Below are positions 1-11,609 of a stretch of 64,000 bases of DNA, piece after piece; position 1 is the stretch's first letter, and the number at the start of each line of letters is the position of its first letter. The stretch is from NCBI GenBank assembly GCA_019916065.1, contig CM034239.1:36542419-36606418 (forward strand), given 5' to 3'. The notes below the pieces were generated by a model. That model had not been told where the DNA came from, did no database searches, and saw only the letters and a list, made by a program, of their open reading frames with translations. The translations under genes and the position numbers were made by a program. This DNA is from Vitellaria paradoxa. Lineage: Eukaryota > Streptophyta > Magnoliopsida > Ericales > Sapotaceae.

Positions 1-1711
1 TTTTTTCTAGGTTTTATTTTTCGGTTGATCTTTCGTTTAGTTTTGTGTATGGTGAATTTGAAAAACTACTTGTAGTAAGCCAATGATAGTAATTACATCA
101 TTGAAAGCTAAATTATTGTTTTTCATTTGTATGTATGACAAATTGTTTCACATATTGGTGATGGCCATGGTGAAGCTTTTGATGCATGCATGCGCCATTT
201 GGGATCAATTACTTCACTCATTTGGTCAAAAAAGAATTCCCTAACTCGTGCACAAGTCATTAGAAACAATGATTTCAGTGTCTGCCAATAAAGGTTGTTC
301 CAAAGAACACATCCCCAACCTGTGAATTTTTTTTTTTTTTTTAAATAAATGCCTAAAGTCATTGTTACGATTCAAAACGCAGAACTATAAATGGGAAATT
401 AAGAGCCAAGAAAGTCCCACAACACTTTAATGGCTGCCAACTAAGAATAATGATCTATCCATGCACCCAAGCGTGGCAATTATTTAATTTTCTTTGGTTG
501 GATGCCATCACAATCTCTCTTGAAGGATTTCTGAATCCCTAGAATTAGACCCTATATCTCGGCTCTAGTTTACTCGAGCTCAGCTCAAGCTATTAATAGA
601 CTCAGCTTGAGATATTAATGTACTGCACGTGAGCTTTTGTATAGGCTTGAGGTTGGCTCAAGAAAGAAGATTTGTGCTTGAGATCGATTGATGAGTAGTT
701 TGACTAAATCAAAATGATGTTATTATTTTGGTCTAAAATATAATAGATCAATATGATAAAAAATATAAAATATTATAAAAAATATATATTATTTTATTAA
801 GCTAGCTTGTGAACTTTTGAAACGAGCTTGAGCTGGGGTTTGATTTTAAATGAGCCACAAATCAAGCTCGTGAAGGCCATGAGCCAAGCTTGAGTAGCTC
901 AAAACAAACTTGGCTTGTGGCTAGCCCTGCTTGGAAAGTATCTTTACATTTTAGGAAAACAACAATACATTCGATCAATGTAACTTGGGAAATTTTCCTT
1001 CCTATAAAAATCAATTGCATTCCTGTGAGGCTAGATAATTGTAGAAAAAGGAAAGTAAAAGATTCACTTTGACAAAGGAAAAAAAAAAGCATGAAGCTAA
1101 TATTGCCCCCAAAATTTATCTTAAGTTCATGTAAAAAATCCTTCTAGAAAAAACTGTCCCTCCTAAAAAAACTCATCATGTGAAAAAAATTGCCCCTCCT
1201 ATATTCGTCTTTAGAAATGATGATATTAGCTTATGAAATTAAAGATGGGAGTCTTTGATGGTGCATGCATTGGGCAAAAACCTTTTGAGTTCAATAAACT
1301 TTTGAGAGCGAATTAGCTGCAGTTGCAGAAATCTCTCTCTTGTAAACTCATCCTTCAAAACAACAATTTTAAAGTGTCTTTCAAAATGACACTTTAGGTC
1401 TTTAATATATATATTTTCAACAGGCTGGGCCAGAAATCGTTTTCTGGAACGATGATTTCTAGTTTGGCACAGGCTAAAATCATTGTTTGAAACGATGACT
1501 TTGGTTGATGCATTGGTTAGGGAATTGTTATTATCATTATTATTTATTTATTTGTTTAACTGAATCTGAAGTAAAGGAATTTATCCCAAATGATGCATGC
1601 ATGGGGCAAAACCCTTGGGTTATGGTAGATTGGGGTTAGGGACTGATTGGCTAGTGTCTATGTGATTTGATATAGACTTTCCTATGTCAAACAGATGATG
1701 TGCACAGTTGA
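1..1711. other. Non-coding stretch with a repeat-like segment
   Basis: I see no supported gene here. Between about 550 and 900 there is a cluster of related words of the AGCTCAAGC / GAGCTTGAG type on both strands, which looks like an old dispersed repeat. Around 1,436-1,500 two short imperfect hairpins occur in a row, each pairing an AATCRTT arm with an AACGAT arm. Small open frames in the region have no recognisable protein content. Confidence 0.4.
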
Positions 1712-2170
1712 TTAATAATAAATTTTGTTTTTCCTAGCCAAGAATAAAAGCTTGAGGAACCAAATAAAGAAAGACGGATTATGATTTGGTTGGAAGCAAA
1801 CTCCTAGTGAATAACCAAACCAAAAAACTCTAGAGAAATTGCAAGTCATAAGCAGATGATCCAAATCCTCCACAAAGCAGTGACAAAATTGACAATTTAT
1901 CAACATAGTCTCTTTTGAAATTGTTGGGGGGGGGGGATTATCAGTGTAAAGGTTTTTGAAATTGGTAGGAAAAGCATCCCTAATCTGACTCTCACTAACC
2001 AAATTCTCGCCTAATTGATTTTGAACAGACCAGATATGGTTTTTTCTCTTCTGACTTTAGCATGAATATGGAAGAATTTTATTTTGCCACCCCCCATAGC
2101 AAGCCAATATAGGTGTGCTCTTTGAGCCCAATAGGTCTTCTCACAGTGAAGCACATGGCCAAGCTAATTG
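1712..2170 (-). mobile_element. LINE (non-LTR retrotransposon) relic with RT zinc-binding tail
   Basis: Read on the minus strand, the part at 2,002-1,712 shows the reverse-transcriptase zinc-binding pattern of plant LINEs: CQFC, then DHLLMTC about ten residues on, then FSRVFW. Upstream, at about 2,165-2,000, comes a WAQRAHLYWLAMGGGKIKFFH-like stretch, which corresponds to the QRSR..W...GD.NTKFFH linker before the RT domain. The whole RT core between these two pieces is missing, so this is an internally deleted, inactive copy. A run of nine G (C on the minus strand) sits at the junction near 1,925. Assignment to LINE rests on these motifs only; target duplications and a poly(A) tail were not found. 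Confidence 0.7.
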
Positions 2171-3080
2171 CTAAGAGATTTGTCTAGAACTTGTGACCTG
2201 GGAACATGAATGAGTTACTAGTTTTGAGAAACTAGATTCCTAAGACTAGTGATTTGAGATTTGAAATCCATAGATTTGAAATCCGTCTCTTTTCACAATG
2301 GGTCAATAGTTCATCATCCTTCATTTGTTGCTTCAACTATCTCTTCTGCCACCCCCTTCTTCTGAACAGCCAAATTTCATTTAAAAAAAAAAAAATAAAT
2401 AAATGTCTTCTCTCCGTTTAGCACTTCCATCTCTTGCTATTTTGGGTAAGGCTGTTAGACATACGCCATTCGTGTTATACTCCATCTCTAATCTGTAATG
2501 GTTCAGAAGATGAAGTCGTTTTTGCAATATCTAAGTTAGAAGGATACGTTGTCTTTGTTTCCCATTTTGTACCCATTGGCCATTTTAGGTTTGTTAGTTT
2601 GTTATTATTGAATTGCATTTCTGTTTGTTGGGTCTGTCCTGGTATGCGTGGTTTGTTGTATTGCCTTGTCAAACCCATCACCCTGTTTGTATAAATGTCA
2701 ACGTGAATACTTCTAACTGTTTTTTATGTATTTGCTTGATATGGATTATATATTAAATATGGAGTTGTTCTTGTTGGTTATGGGCATTTTAAGTGCCATC
2801 ATGGGCTGGCCCTTTGTCGACTGTTGCTTAGCAAGTTTCTTTGTTAGTCAGCTCTTTCTGGTTTATATAGTTTGGATTCTATAATTTTGTGTTCGTGGAG
2901 CTGTTTCTTTCCATCCTTTTTTATTTAGTTCTTTTGACTTCTCTTGCTTTCAATTTCCATTCCAGTCTGTATACCAAAAGTAGCCTTAGTTGCGATTTGC
3001 TGTGTACTGTTTTTTTTAATCAAAATTTGACATTTCCTATTTACTGCATACATGGTCCTAATTGCCATATACGTTATCAG
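2171..3080. promoter_or_regulatory. Upstream region and probable 5' UTR intron of RRP42
   Basis: There is no open frame with recognisable content. A GGTAAGG donor-like site near 2,445 and the acceptor TTATCAG ending at 3,080, three bases before the RRP42 start codon, would make a 5' UTR intron of about 635 bp. T-rich sequence, usual for plant introns, fills the interval. This is inference; no transcript evidence is available. Confidence 0.35.
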
Positions 3081-3082
3081 GA

Positions 3083-6000
3083 ATGGTGGGACTATCTGCT
3101 GGAGAAAAGTATTTCATACAGGGGGGCATTGCACAAGACCTTCGATCTGATGGTCGGAAACGACTAACTTACCGGCCCATTTCTGTTGAAACTGGAGTTA
3201 TTCCTCAGGTCAAGCGCGCACTCACTGAAATCAGTTCATCTTTTCCTTTGCATCAGTTTTAGCTGTTATTTGCTGATTGGCAAAGGAGAAATCTTCTTAG
3301 TTTTATTTTTATTTTTTTTAATTTCCGTATGTAAATATTAGCTTATTAGGGGTTAACAACAGGCCAATGGTTCAGCAAGAGTAAAAATGGGTGCAACAGA
3401 TGTTATTGCTAGCATAAAGGTATGTTTTGTTCTTTGCATAAATTGTGTATATTTTGTATATGTTCCCAAATGAATATACCTATCTTACTTTTCTTGTGAT
3501 GCAGACTGCCCCTTTGATTCCTTGTGAAAATTTTGTTATTCTATGCTTAGTAACTCATTAAATGCAGGCTGAACTTGGAAAACCGAACCCTTTTCAACCT
3601 GACAAAGGCAAGGTTGCCATATATGTTGATTGCAGTCCCACAGCGGCACCAATTTTTGAGGTTTTTATTTTTTGTTTGTTTTAGCCTTTTTCTTTCTGAT
3701 TAATCTGGTAACCATTGGGTCAGCATGATAAAATGTCTTGGTGCGATATCATGTAATTGAAAAATGTAATTGGGAATTGAGCTTTATATTTCCTCATTAG
3801 GAATTTAAATAAACCCTCAAGTATACTCCCCATTAGAACCATATATACACATTATATTTAAGAAGCTAAAATAAATTTCTCCATTTTTGTATTTTAGCAC
3901 TTAATGTTGAAAACTTGAATAATACACAAATTGTTCGGAGACAATTCAAACTTAAAAATTCCCTACTGTTCTCTACTTTTTGGACTCTATTTGGCTTGAC
4001 ATGGCATATGCATATTGGTAGTTACATTGGCAGGAATGGAATAGGCAGTGGATATTTCTGTTGGCTTTAGAAGCCATCTTCTGTACTTTTAGCATAGACA
4101 GAAAAAGAGAAGAATGAATACTGGAATCTCTAGATGTTTATTGCTGGAATTTCTCTCACTACGCTTGGTTACAAGGGACTTGTTTTAAGTAAGCTTCCCA
4201 GCTGGACAGATAATAAAAGCAACAAACTACCAACCTTGTCCGAAGAATGAGAAATTTTATTTTGAAATAACGAAAGGAGAGGAGAACTTCGTATTTTGTT
4301 AACTCTCTAGGAGTCATGTTTAACCTTGAATGCTATTAATAGATTCTACAGCAATAGTCCCTCGGACTTGGAAAGTAAACTACCAACCTTGTCTGAAGAA
4401 TGAGAATTTTTATTTTGAAATCAAAACACCAAAGACTATGAACTAAAAGATAAAATTCAACAGAAAGTAGAGAACAATAGGGAATTTTTAGTTTAAGTTG
4501 TCTCCTAACAGTTTGTGTATTCTTCAAGTTTTCAACATTAAGTGCTAAAATACAAAAATGGAGAAATTTATTTTAGTTCCTTAAATATAATTTGTAGCTG
4601 AGCAGCTTTGATATGGTTCTAATAGGGAATATATTCAAGGGTTTTATTAAATTTCTAACAGGGAAATATATTTGAGGGTTTTATTAAATTTTAACTAAGT
4701 AAATAACAATAACTGGTGACAATAACCCATTCTTTTTTACTCTGACCCGTATGGATTCTAAGCCCTTAATTTTGTTCTTCCTTTTATTGTTCTTTAATTC
4801 CATGTTGTATCAAAACACTTCTGCAGTCACTCTAGTTTTTTACTTGGTTTTTCACATTTTTGCATTAAGCTTTTCAGTGGTTATATGTGTCATTCTGTTC
4901 AGGGAAGGGGTGGTGAGGACTTGTCAGCAGAACTTTCAGCTGCTCTTCAGCGATGTCTCCTAGGTGGCAAAAGTGGATCAGGTACAACTATCATTAAAAT
5001 CAGTAGTCACAAAAATTATTATATTGGCCATTTAATATCTGCTAGTCACCTATAATTGTCTGCAATACAGTGTTATTAATGATTATTGTCTCAGGAGCTG
5101 GAATTGATCTCTCATCTCTCTCAATTGTGGAAGGAAAGATTTGTTGGGACCTTTATATTGATGGTCTTGTGGTTAGCTGTGATGGAAATCTTCTAGATGC
5201 CTTAGGTGCTGCCATCAAGGTATTTGATTTGAACACTTATTTTTATTTTGTGAATCAAGCACAGGATCGAAGAGGACTGTTTTGACTTTAGATGGAATGG
5301 CAAATTGTTGAACTATGTTGTAATAAAACAAACCAAGTTAAGCTAGTTGAGATCGATAGTGAAACAAATGGCATGAACTTGATTGCTTGATTGAGTTTGA
5401 CTTCCTTATCTATGATAGATGGGCGTCCAAGTGCACAAGGCTTTCCGCATATGCAGAGTTTGGGAACAAACAATGTATATAGTCTTACCTCCATTAATTG
5501 GAGAGATTATTTCTAAGTATTGAACTCACAACCTTCAAGTTGCAAAAGAATCTACCATTGTGCCAAACTTCACCCTTCGTTTTTTTAAAAAAAATTCAAC
5601 TTCCACAATGAAAAGGAAATGATATCAATTAACCTGAACAAGCAGATTTTCATCTGTTGGAAGCCTCGGGTCATCCTTTTAGTCAGCAGGTTTGCGTGGA
5701 AGCCTCAGCCATCCATAGTATTACATTTGACTTCCTATTTATAGACATCGAAAAAGTTAATTATCTTGTGCTCAGCTTAACATGCTAATGAGTATTTCAA
5801 AACAATGTAAAAAAAACCATTCTATTGGAGATTTGATCCAGATTGTTTTACGTAAAAGCTCACTTGCTGAATCAGTTGTCATATTTATTATATATGTGTG
5901 TATGTTTTGATGAGCAGGCATACTGATGATCCCAAGCTCATGGATGCTTGAGGATATGCCTTGACTGTGGACAGGCTCAAATTAGAAGCCCAACCATTAT

Positions 6001-6748
6001 ATTCCACTATTAGTCAATTTATTTTGCCACCCTTCAAAATTTTTTTCTACATTTTCTTTACCTAGGTTTTATGTGCTTAAACTTTGTTAATGTGTAGAGG
6101 GAATAGTTATTTACCAGTATTCTCTGCTTCATCAGTTGTAAGGCCATTTGTTTTCCTATACGCCTTTGGTACTTTTCATTTGTTGTTTGATTGTCCTCGG
6201 CAGTAAAAAATAGATTTTGGCTAATAACTATTGTACTCTTAGGCTGCTTTGAGCAATACAGGGATCCCTAAAGTAAATGTTGCTGCAGTTACCCTCTTCT
6301 GACGAACAGCCAGAGGTTGACGTAAGCGATGAGGAATTTCTACAATTTGACACATCCGGGGTCCCTGTCATAGTAACATTAACAAAGGTAACATACATAC
6401 ATACATGTATATATATATATTTTTCTTCCTTCCTCTGGAAGCTGCATCTATGTTTTATTTGTTGTTATATTCTGTGCTTGTGCTTTCTTTTTTCTTTAGG
6501 TGGGTAGACATTATATTGTAGATGCAACATCAGAAGAGGAATCCCAAATGAGCTCTGCTCTATCTGTTTCTGTAAATAGGCAGGGGCGCATATGTGGACT
6601 GACTAAACGAGGGGCTGCAGGCCAAGACCCCAGCGTCATTCTTGACATGATATCTGTGGCTAAGCATGTGAGCGAGCAGCTAATAAACAAATTGGATTCT
6701 GAGATATCTGCCGCCGAAGCTGCTTGCGAAGAAGACGGGGAATCGTGA
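3083..6748 (+). CDS. RRP42: Exosome core subunit RRP42 (RNase PH-like), frameshifted in exon 6
   Basis: Core ring subunit of the RNA exosome, the 3'-5' RNA processing and decay complex of nucleus and cytoplasm. Exons, all with AG/GT borders: 3083-3208, 3363-3419, 3568-3660, 4903-4981, 5095-5219, 6243-6387, 6500-6748. The product would be about 290 residues, close to plant RRP42. It opens MVGLSAGEKYFIQGGIAQD, carries the RNase PH fold segments DGRKRLTYRPI, GATDVIASIK, DCSPTAAP, GRGGEDLSAEL, DGLVVSCDGNLLDALGAA and FDTSGVPVIVTLTK, and ends in an acidic EEDGES tail. Anomaly: exon 6 is 145 nt where 144 keeps the frame. Between 6288 and 6294 there are seven bases instead of six, so the literal reading hits TGA at 6300-6302. 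Everything after that is intact in the shifted frame, so this is either an assembly error or a very recent lesion. Confidence 0.92.
3795..4657. mobile_element. Long inverted-repeat element in RRP42 intron 3
   Basis: About 190 bases at 3,795-3,983 reappear in reverse complement at about 4,460-4,657 with scattered differences. Shared landmarks include AAATAAATTTCTCC, TTTTGTATTTTAGCAC, TTAATGTTGAAAACTTGAA and CCCTA.TGTTCTCTACTTT. The arms enclose about 475 bp of non-coding sequence holding a ~45-bp direct repeat (near 4,225 and 4,378, word CTACCAACCTTGTC). The right end has an extra tandem copy of a ~38-bp segment ending in GGGTTTTATTAAATTT. This is the structure of a non-autonomous DNA transposon with long terminal inverted repeats. 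I could not define a clean target duplication. Confidence 0.65.
5405..5577 (-). mobile_element. Au-like SINE in RRP42 intron 5
   Basis: On the minus strand a tRNA-like head begins near 5,577, with an A-box-like TTTGGCACAATGGTAG and a B-box-like GGTTGTGAGTTCAA. It is followed by a body reading GGTAAGACTATATACA ... GGAAAGCCTTGTGCACTTGG and ACGCCC. This order matches the plant Au SINE family (GGGTAAGGCTGCGTACA ... GGGAGCCTCGTGCACTGGG). The copy is diverged and lies antisense in a spliced-out intron of RRP42. Confidence 0.7.
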
Positions 6749-9095
6749 CGTGGCTGCCTTCCACAATTATTATTATTGCATTCAGCAATTTTAGTTTTTC
6801 CCAACTTGATTTATGTATTAGCAACTTTATATATTCTCACTTGAACTCTTCTTAACAGATTGAATGCACGGTTTTGTACCATCAATTTGTCTCGTTAAAT
6901 ACATTTGCAGGATTTTCTCTCTCCCCCCCTCTCTCTGTGCCCCAAAATATGCTCAGGAGACTCCCCCAAAATAAAAGAAAGAAAACAAAAATTATATTGT
7001 AGCTCTAGTAAACATGGATACAGACAGGACACGAAAACAATAGGGACACGGGCATGGTACAAGAAAGTTTTTAGATAATGAGGATACAATGATAATTCAA
7101 TAAGAATCATTATATTTTTGTTAGTTATATGCACTTGATAGATGCACCTTTGGTGCAAGAGGATCAAATGATGCCCTTAATTTTGGAGGTTAAATTAATA
7201 AAATATCAGTAGTATTTTAAACTTGACATAAAATTGACATTTCGGTAAAAAATTTTAAATATAGAAGGGGCCGTACCAAATGTTAAAGGTAGGAGGTGCC
7301 TACAAGAATTAAAAGACTTTTTTTTTTTTATCAAATAAGGTGCATCCTCACTCTACCTCACTCTACCCCTTTGAATGCTTTTATAAATAATATTGGTAAA
7401 TATAACATATTGAATTTTATAAATAATAAAATATGTATTGCATGGCAACATTTCAAATAAGTCTAGTGATAGGAAAATTCAACTGAACTAATAAAGCTGT
7501 ATAAAATATCATTATTAAATTAAATCCGATTCGGTTATGATAATTTTCTTCCCCCTGATGGGCAACATTATTTTTTTCTTTTTTGTTTCACTCACAACCT
7601 CACTATAACACGTCACCCATTTTTTAAAATGTTTTGAATCCTTTTATAAAAAATTCTGAATATGCCTTGAGGATATATACATGAATATAACATTCAAAAT
7701 CACCAAATTTAATGAAATAAAACACGAATTCAACTTTTCAATTCATAATTCTACTATCAATCAACATATACCAATAACAAATGGTGAAGTAAAAACTACT
7801 CCAGCTGCGTTCAATGGGGTATTCCAAGGGCGGACCAACTATGTCTGATGAAAGAAGAAAAACACGTAGAATGATTGGACACATCTGCCAATAATGTTAC
7901 ACGTGATAATCCATCAGTTTTGAAGCGGCTTTTCCTGCATAGTTGGTGCTCCAAAAGTGCTTAGCGTTTTCGCTCAATTAGACCAATTAAGGGAGAGTAT
8001 AAAATCTCAACGAATCCATTTCCTCATCACTGGGATTATTTGCCACCAATCTTGGTGATAGAATCTTCTCATTCGCAACAGCATAATTTCCCAGGGAGCA
8101 TTTGTTAAGCAAAGATTGCTACAAATTCAGAGAGTTATCAAAGGAAGCAGTAAAGCTGGCCTTCAGTTAAGTTTCTTCATTTGGTTAGTGAGGTGAAGCC
8201 TGCACTGGGAAAAATGCACAAAAGGGTCAACAAACATGATTCTTAATGATATCATCCATGAACACAAAGTGAAAAAAGAAAACTGGAATGACCAGCAGCC
8301 ATGAATCTGCCAAGGAAGGTCTGGTAGATGTGCTTCTGAAGCTTCAGGACAGCAGTGACCTTGCATTTCTCGCATCATATCCAACAACATCAAAGCTGTA
8401 ATTCTGCTATGTATCTAACATATAAATATTTACAGCATTCCAACAAAATTAGAAAACTATTACTTTTCCTGGGTTAAATAGAATTAACTCCAAGAGATGT
8501 TGCCAGAAGAAAAGTCGCTGTACCTTTAAACGCTCCTAACTGAAATCAATACCGTAGTCCTCCAAAATCAAGGAATGCAGTTTCCTTTGCCATCTCAGGA
8601 GGCCATTTTTAGCAACAAATTCATTTTCTTCTCTTCATTTGTCTGAATTAAAGAACAGATAATTCATCAAAGAATACCAATATCACTATTTGAGGATTAA
8701 GACGCGAGAGTTCATTTTAATTTCATGAAGACAGGTGCAAGGCAGTGCATGGATCAAAGGAATTTATACGAAACAATCTAAAATTAATTTTACATTTTGC
8801 CCATAAGCAAATAAAAATGATGTTCAGTTGCAATGATTGCTCCGTCGGAAGTTGTGAATTTTGTTAGGTGTATCACAGTCAGTCGTATAATTATCTTGCC
8901 GCTACTTAAATACCAAATTAACAATAAATAAAAATGCACACAAGGTTCTAGCTTGTCAAGATGCATGAGGCAATTTGAATTATAAATGTTTTGGAAAATG
9001 ATTAGTGTCAAGGCAAAAAATATTGTCATTATATACAAAAGCAAGGCTTGCATAGGAGCCCCTCAAACTTAATAATAATTACATTATGTTTTTAG
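6749..9095. other. RRP42 3' UTR and intergenic DNA without a recognised gene
   Basis: The RRP42 3' UTR probably runs to about 6,850-6,900. The remainder is AT-rich. At about 8,100-8,640 composition is somewhat less AT-rich and some minus-strand frames open, but I recognise no domain and see no convincing start or splice pattern, so no gene is called. Confidence 0.4.
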
Positions 9096-9579
9096 GAAAT
9101 TTTCACTGCAGGGTTAGACTCTGTCAACAAGATTAGAATGGATAATTGCAAAATAGTGACATACACCCAAGAGTTATACAAAAGGCACAAAACAAGGTAA
9201 GATCTGTCCTTGAAGGAAAGAGGAAAGTTGATGAGAAAGAGATTCAGGAAATCAATTGCTTGAACTCGTTATCAAAGGAATTCTAAGGTTATACCCATCA
9301 ACTCCTTTATTAGTGCCAAAAGAATTAACAGAGAGAATTCATGGTTGTAAGGTACCCCTCAATACCAAAGTCATCGTCAAAGAACTCGGCACATTGGTAG
9401 GTTCAAATTTCAATGAACATGAAGCAAAGTGCTTTGTACTGGAAGGATTCAATGGTTCTCCAATATATTGCAACAGGACAAATGTTGAATATACCCATTT
9501 GGGCTGTAGTAGGTTATGCCGAGGCATGACAATTGGGCTTACAGTTATTGACTTTCCACTGTCTCATAATGTATTCTAA
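9096..9579 (+). pseudogene. Cytochrome P450 fragment, CYP71-clan-like, broken
   Basis: The segment encodes the second half of an A-type plant P450. It starts with an I-helix remnant EIFTAGLDSV (family pattern A/G-G-x-D/E-T-T/S). The helix J/K region follows in another frame (VLEGKRKVDEKEIQEIN), then the K-helix and beta region IKGILRLYPSTPLLVPKE. The haem-binding loop reads HLGCSRLCRGM where an active enzyme has F-x-x-G-x-R-x-C-x-G; the ligand Cys is still there but the Phe and the first Gly are gone. At least two frame changes and a stop (TAA after TRYKRHKTR-like sequence, near 9,200) separate the pieces, and the N-terminal half is absent. It is therefore a relic and not a gene. Confidence 0.8.
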
Positions 9580-10009
9580 AGAAAGATGATCCTCAGTCCA
9601 ATGTCAATAAGAGGATGGGGAAATTTTAACTGAAAATCTTCTATTTCCATCCTTGCTTCTCATCACATCCTTCCTATTTGGATCAATCTCCGTATAGGAG
9701 CTTAAAAACTTCATCAACAGCCACCACTTCCAAATCCATGAATTTATCAGATCCAGTTCATAAAAGGTACATTAAAAATTACCTTTACTGAATATCCTAA
9801 AATTGTTAATGCCATCATACTAAATGAGGCAAGGCATTCATTTTATCAATCTGCGAATGCTTTCTAGAACATAAAAGAAAAGGTTATTTTATTTTTTCCC
9901 TAAAGTGTGCAAAAGAAAACCAAAATGTGGGCTGAAAAATACACCTGTTCTGAAAATCAAAAGAGACTAAAGATAAGAAGACCTTACAAGTTGTCTTCAA
10001 ATTCTTTGC
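9580..10009. other. Intergenic DNA and 3' flank of the PPR gene
   Basis: No coding content is recognised. The PPR gene, on the opposite strand, ends at 10,010, so its 3' UTR and polyadenylation signals should lie here. Confidence 0.35.
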
Positions 10010-11609
10010 CTAGAATTTCTGGTCACGAAATGATAACTCAAGTTTCTCAAAACCTTTTGGCATTAGGTGTTTATCTTTCAGCTCTTTGCATAACTCCACT
10101 GCCAGGTTGTCTTTTCCACATCGATGAAGTCCATGGCAAAGCTCTGATAACATAGCTGAATCAGGAGCCATTGATCTTTCTAACATCTCCCGCAAGACTT
10201 GGACTGCTCCATCAAAATCCTCATTCTTGCAGAAGGTGGATATCAACATACTTGAAGTACGTTCATTCGGATAACAACCACACCTTATCATGCTTTTATA
10301 TAGCTGAAAAGCACGGTCAGGATTCTTTCTCGTGCACTGCCCACTGATTAGGGCAGAAAAGGTTGAGGAGTTTGGGATTAACTTTTTGCTATCAAGTTCC
10401 TTAACCAGATATGCGGCTTTCTTTGTCTTCCCTTCCTTGCATAGCCCCAAAATCAAGGCATTATAAGTCAAAATATCAACCCTAACACCATTTCTCAACA
10501 TTTCCTCGTAAAGCCGACTTCCCATATCAGTATTACCTACTTGGCTGTACCCATTTATCAATGTATTGTAAGTCACAGTACTAGGGAGATATGTTCAATC
10601 CTTTCATCTTGCTAAAAATTTTGTTTGCTTCAAGCAATTTCCTCTCCTTGCAGAATCCATGGATGAGTGTGTTGAAAGTAACATCATTTGGGCTTAACCC
10701 ATTCTTCTCCATCAAGTTCTTGAGCTTCATAGCAGTGCTCAGAAGGCCCTGGTTACAGTGTCCAGCAATCAGTGTATTATAAGATGCAACTGTAGGTTCA
10801 CAGCCCATGCTCTCCATCTTTCCAAACACCTCAACAGCCTTTTCTAGCTTCCCTAATTTACACATAACACTAATGAACATGTTTAAAGTATAAATGTTTG
10901 GTGAAATCCGAGACCGCTGCATTTCCTTGTAAAATGCCAATGCAATATCCGTCCGATTCAAATTTATCAACGAACTCAAATATGCGTTGCAAGACTCAAC
11001 AGTCGGAAGGAATCCGTAATCCTTCATACGACAGAAAGTGTCAGTGGCATTCCTGAACCTCTTCAGGTGTGCATAGGTCTTGAATAGGGAGTCAAAAACA
11101 CGAGGCGACGAATCACAGAGTCTATAAGAGTTAAGAATGGCTTCAAAGAGCTTTGGAGGAAGATCTATGGAATTGGGTTCTAGGAATTTCTTCAAAATGG
11201 ACTCTGCAGATTTGAATTTTCGGTTCTTGGTGAGAATATGGAGAATGATGGAATGGGTTTCAAGGGTGTGGAAGCGGGGTTTCTGGACTTCAACCCAATT
11301 GAAGAATTCAAGGGAAAGGACGTAGTCCTTCTGAACCTTCAACAGAATGTGCTTCACTCTGAAAGGGGTCAGACAAGACCCTAACTTATCAAGCTTAGCC
11401 CAATCAGAATGTACAAGATGGCTGTGAGCTACATTCACAAAATCAAGATCTTGGCCTCTGGCTTCGGGAATTGTTCTATGGGGCAATGGAATTGGATTCC
11501 AATTACTTCCCAATTTCCCAAGAATTGGATATTGGGAAAAGTTAGGGTCTTTCCTTCGCGAATCGAGCAAGGTTGAAAATTGACGAACCAGGCGGTGATA
11601 GCTCATCAT
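10010..11609 (-). CDS. P-class pentatricopeptide repeat protein (At4g26680-like, mitochondrial), one-base frameshift
   Basis: Intronless gene starting at ATG 11,609 and ending at 10,010, about 530 residues if the frame were continuous. PPR proteins bind organellar RNA base-specifically and act in its stability, splicing or translation. The N-terminus (MMSYHRLVRQFSTLLDSRRK) is basic, Ser/Arg-rich and poor in acids, as expected of a mitochondrial presequence. From about residue 170 on there are about ten 35-residue P-type repeats with the usual signatures, such as VASYNTLIAGHCNQG, VTFNTLIHGFCKERK, LTYNALILGLCKEGK and TFSALISGQC. No E, DYW or SMR domain follows, and the C-terminus is FEKLELSFRDQKF. 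The overall order and the tail recall Arabidopsis At4g26680. Anomaly: one extra base at 10,583 creates a TAG (10,583-10,581) in the middle of repeat 5, after about 342 codons. The other frame continues the same repeat directly. Confidence 0.9.

Noticed and set aside
6511..6804. Minus-strand open frame of 97 codons over RRP42 exon 7
   Set aside because: It is antisense to a well-supported exon and has no recognisable content.
8163..8640. Possible exons on the minus strand
   Set aside because: Open frames and a few splice-like sites exist, but no domain, start codon or consistent phase could be supported.
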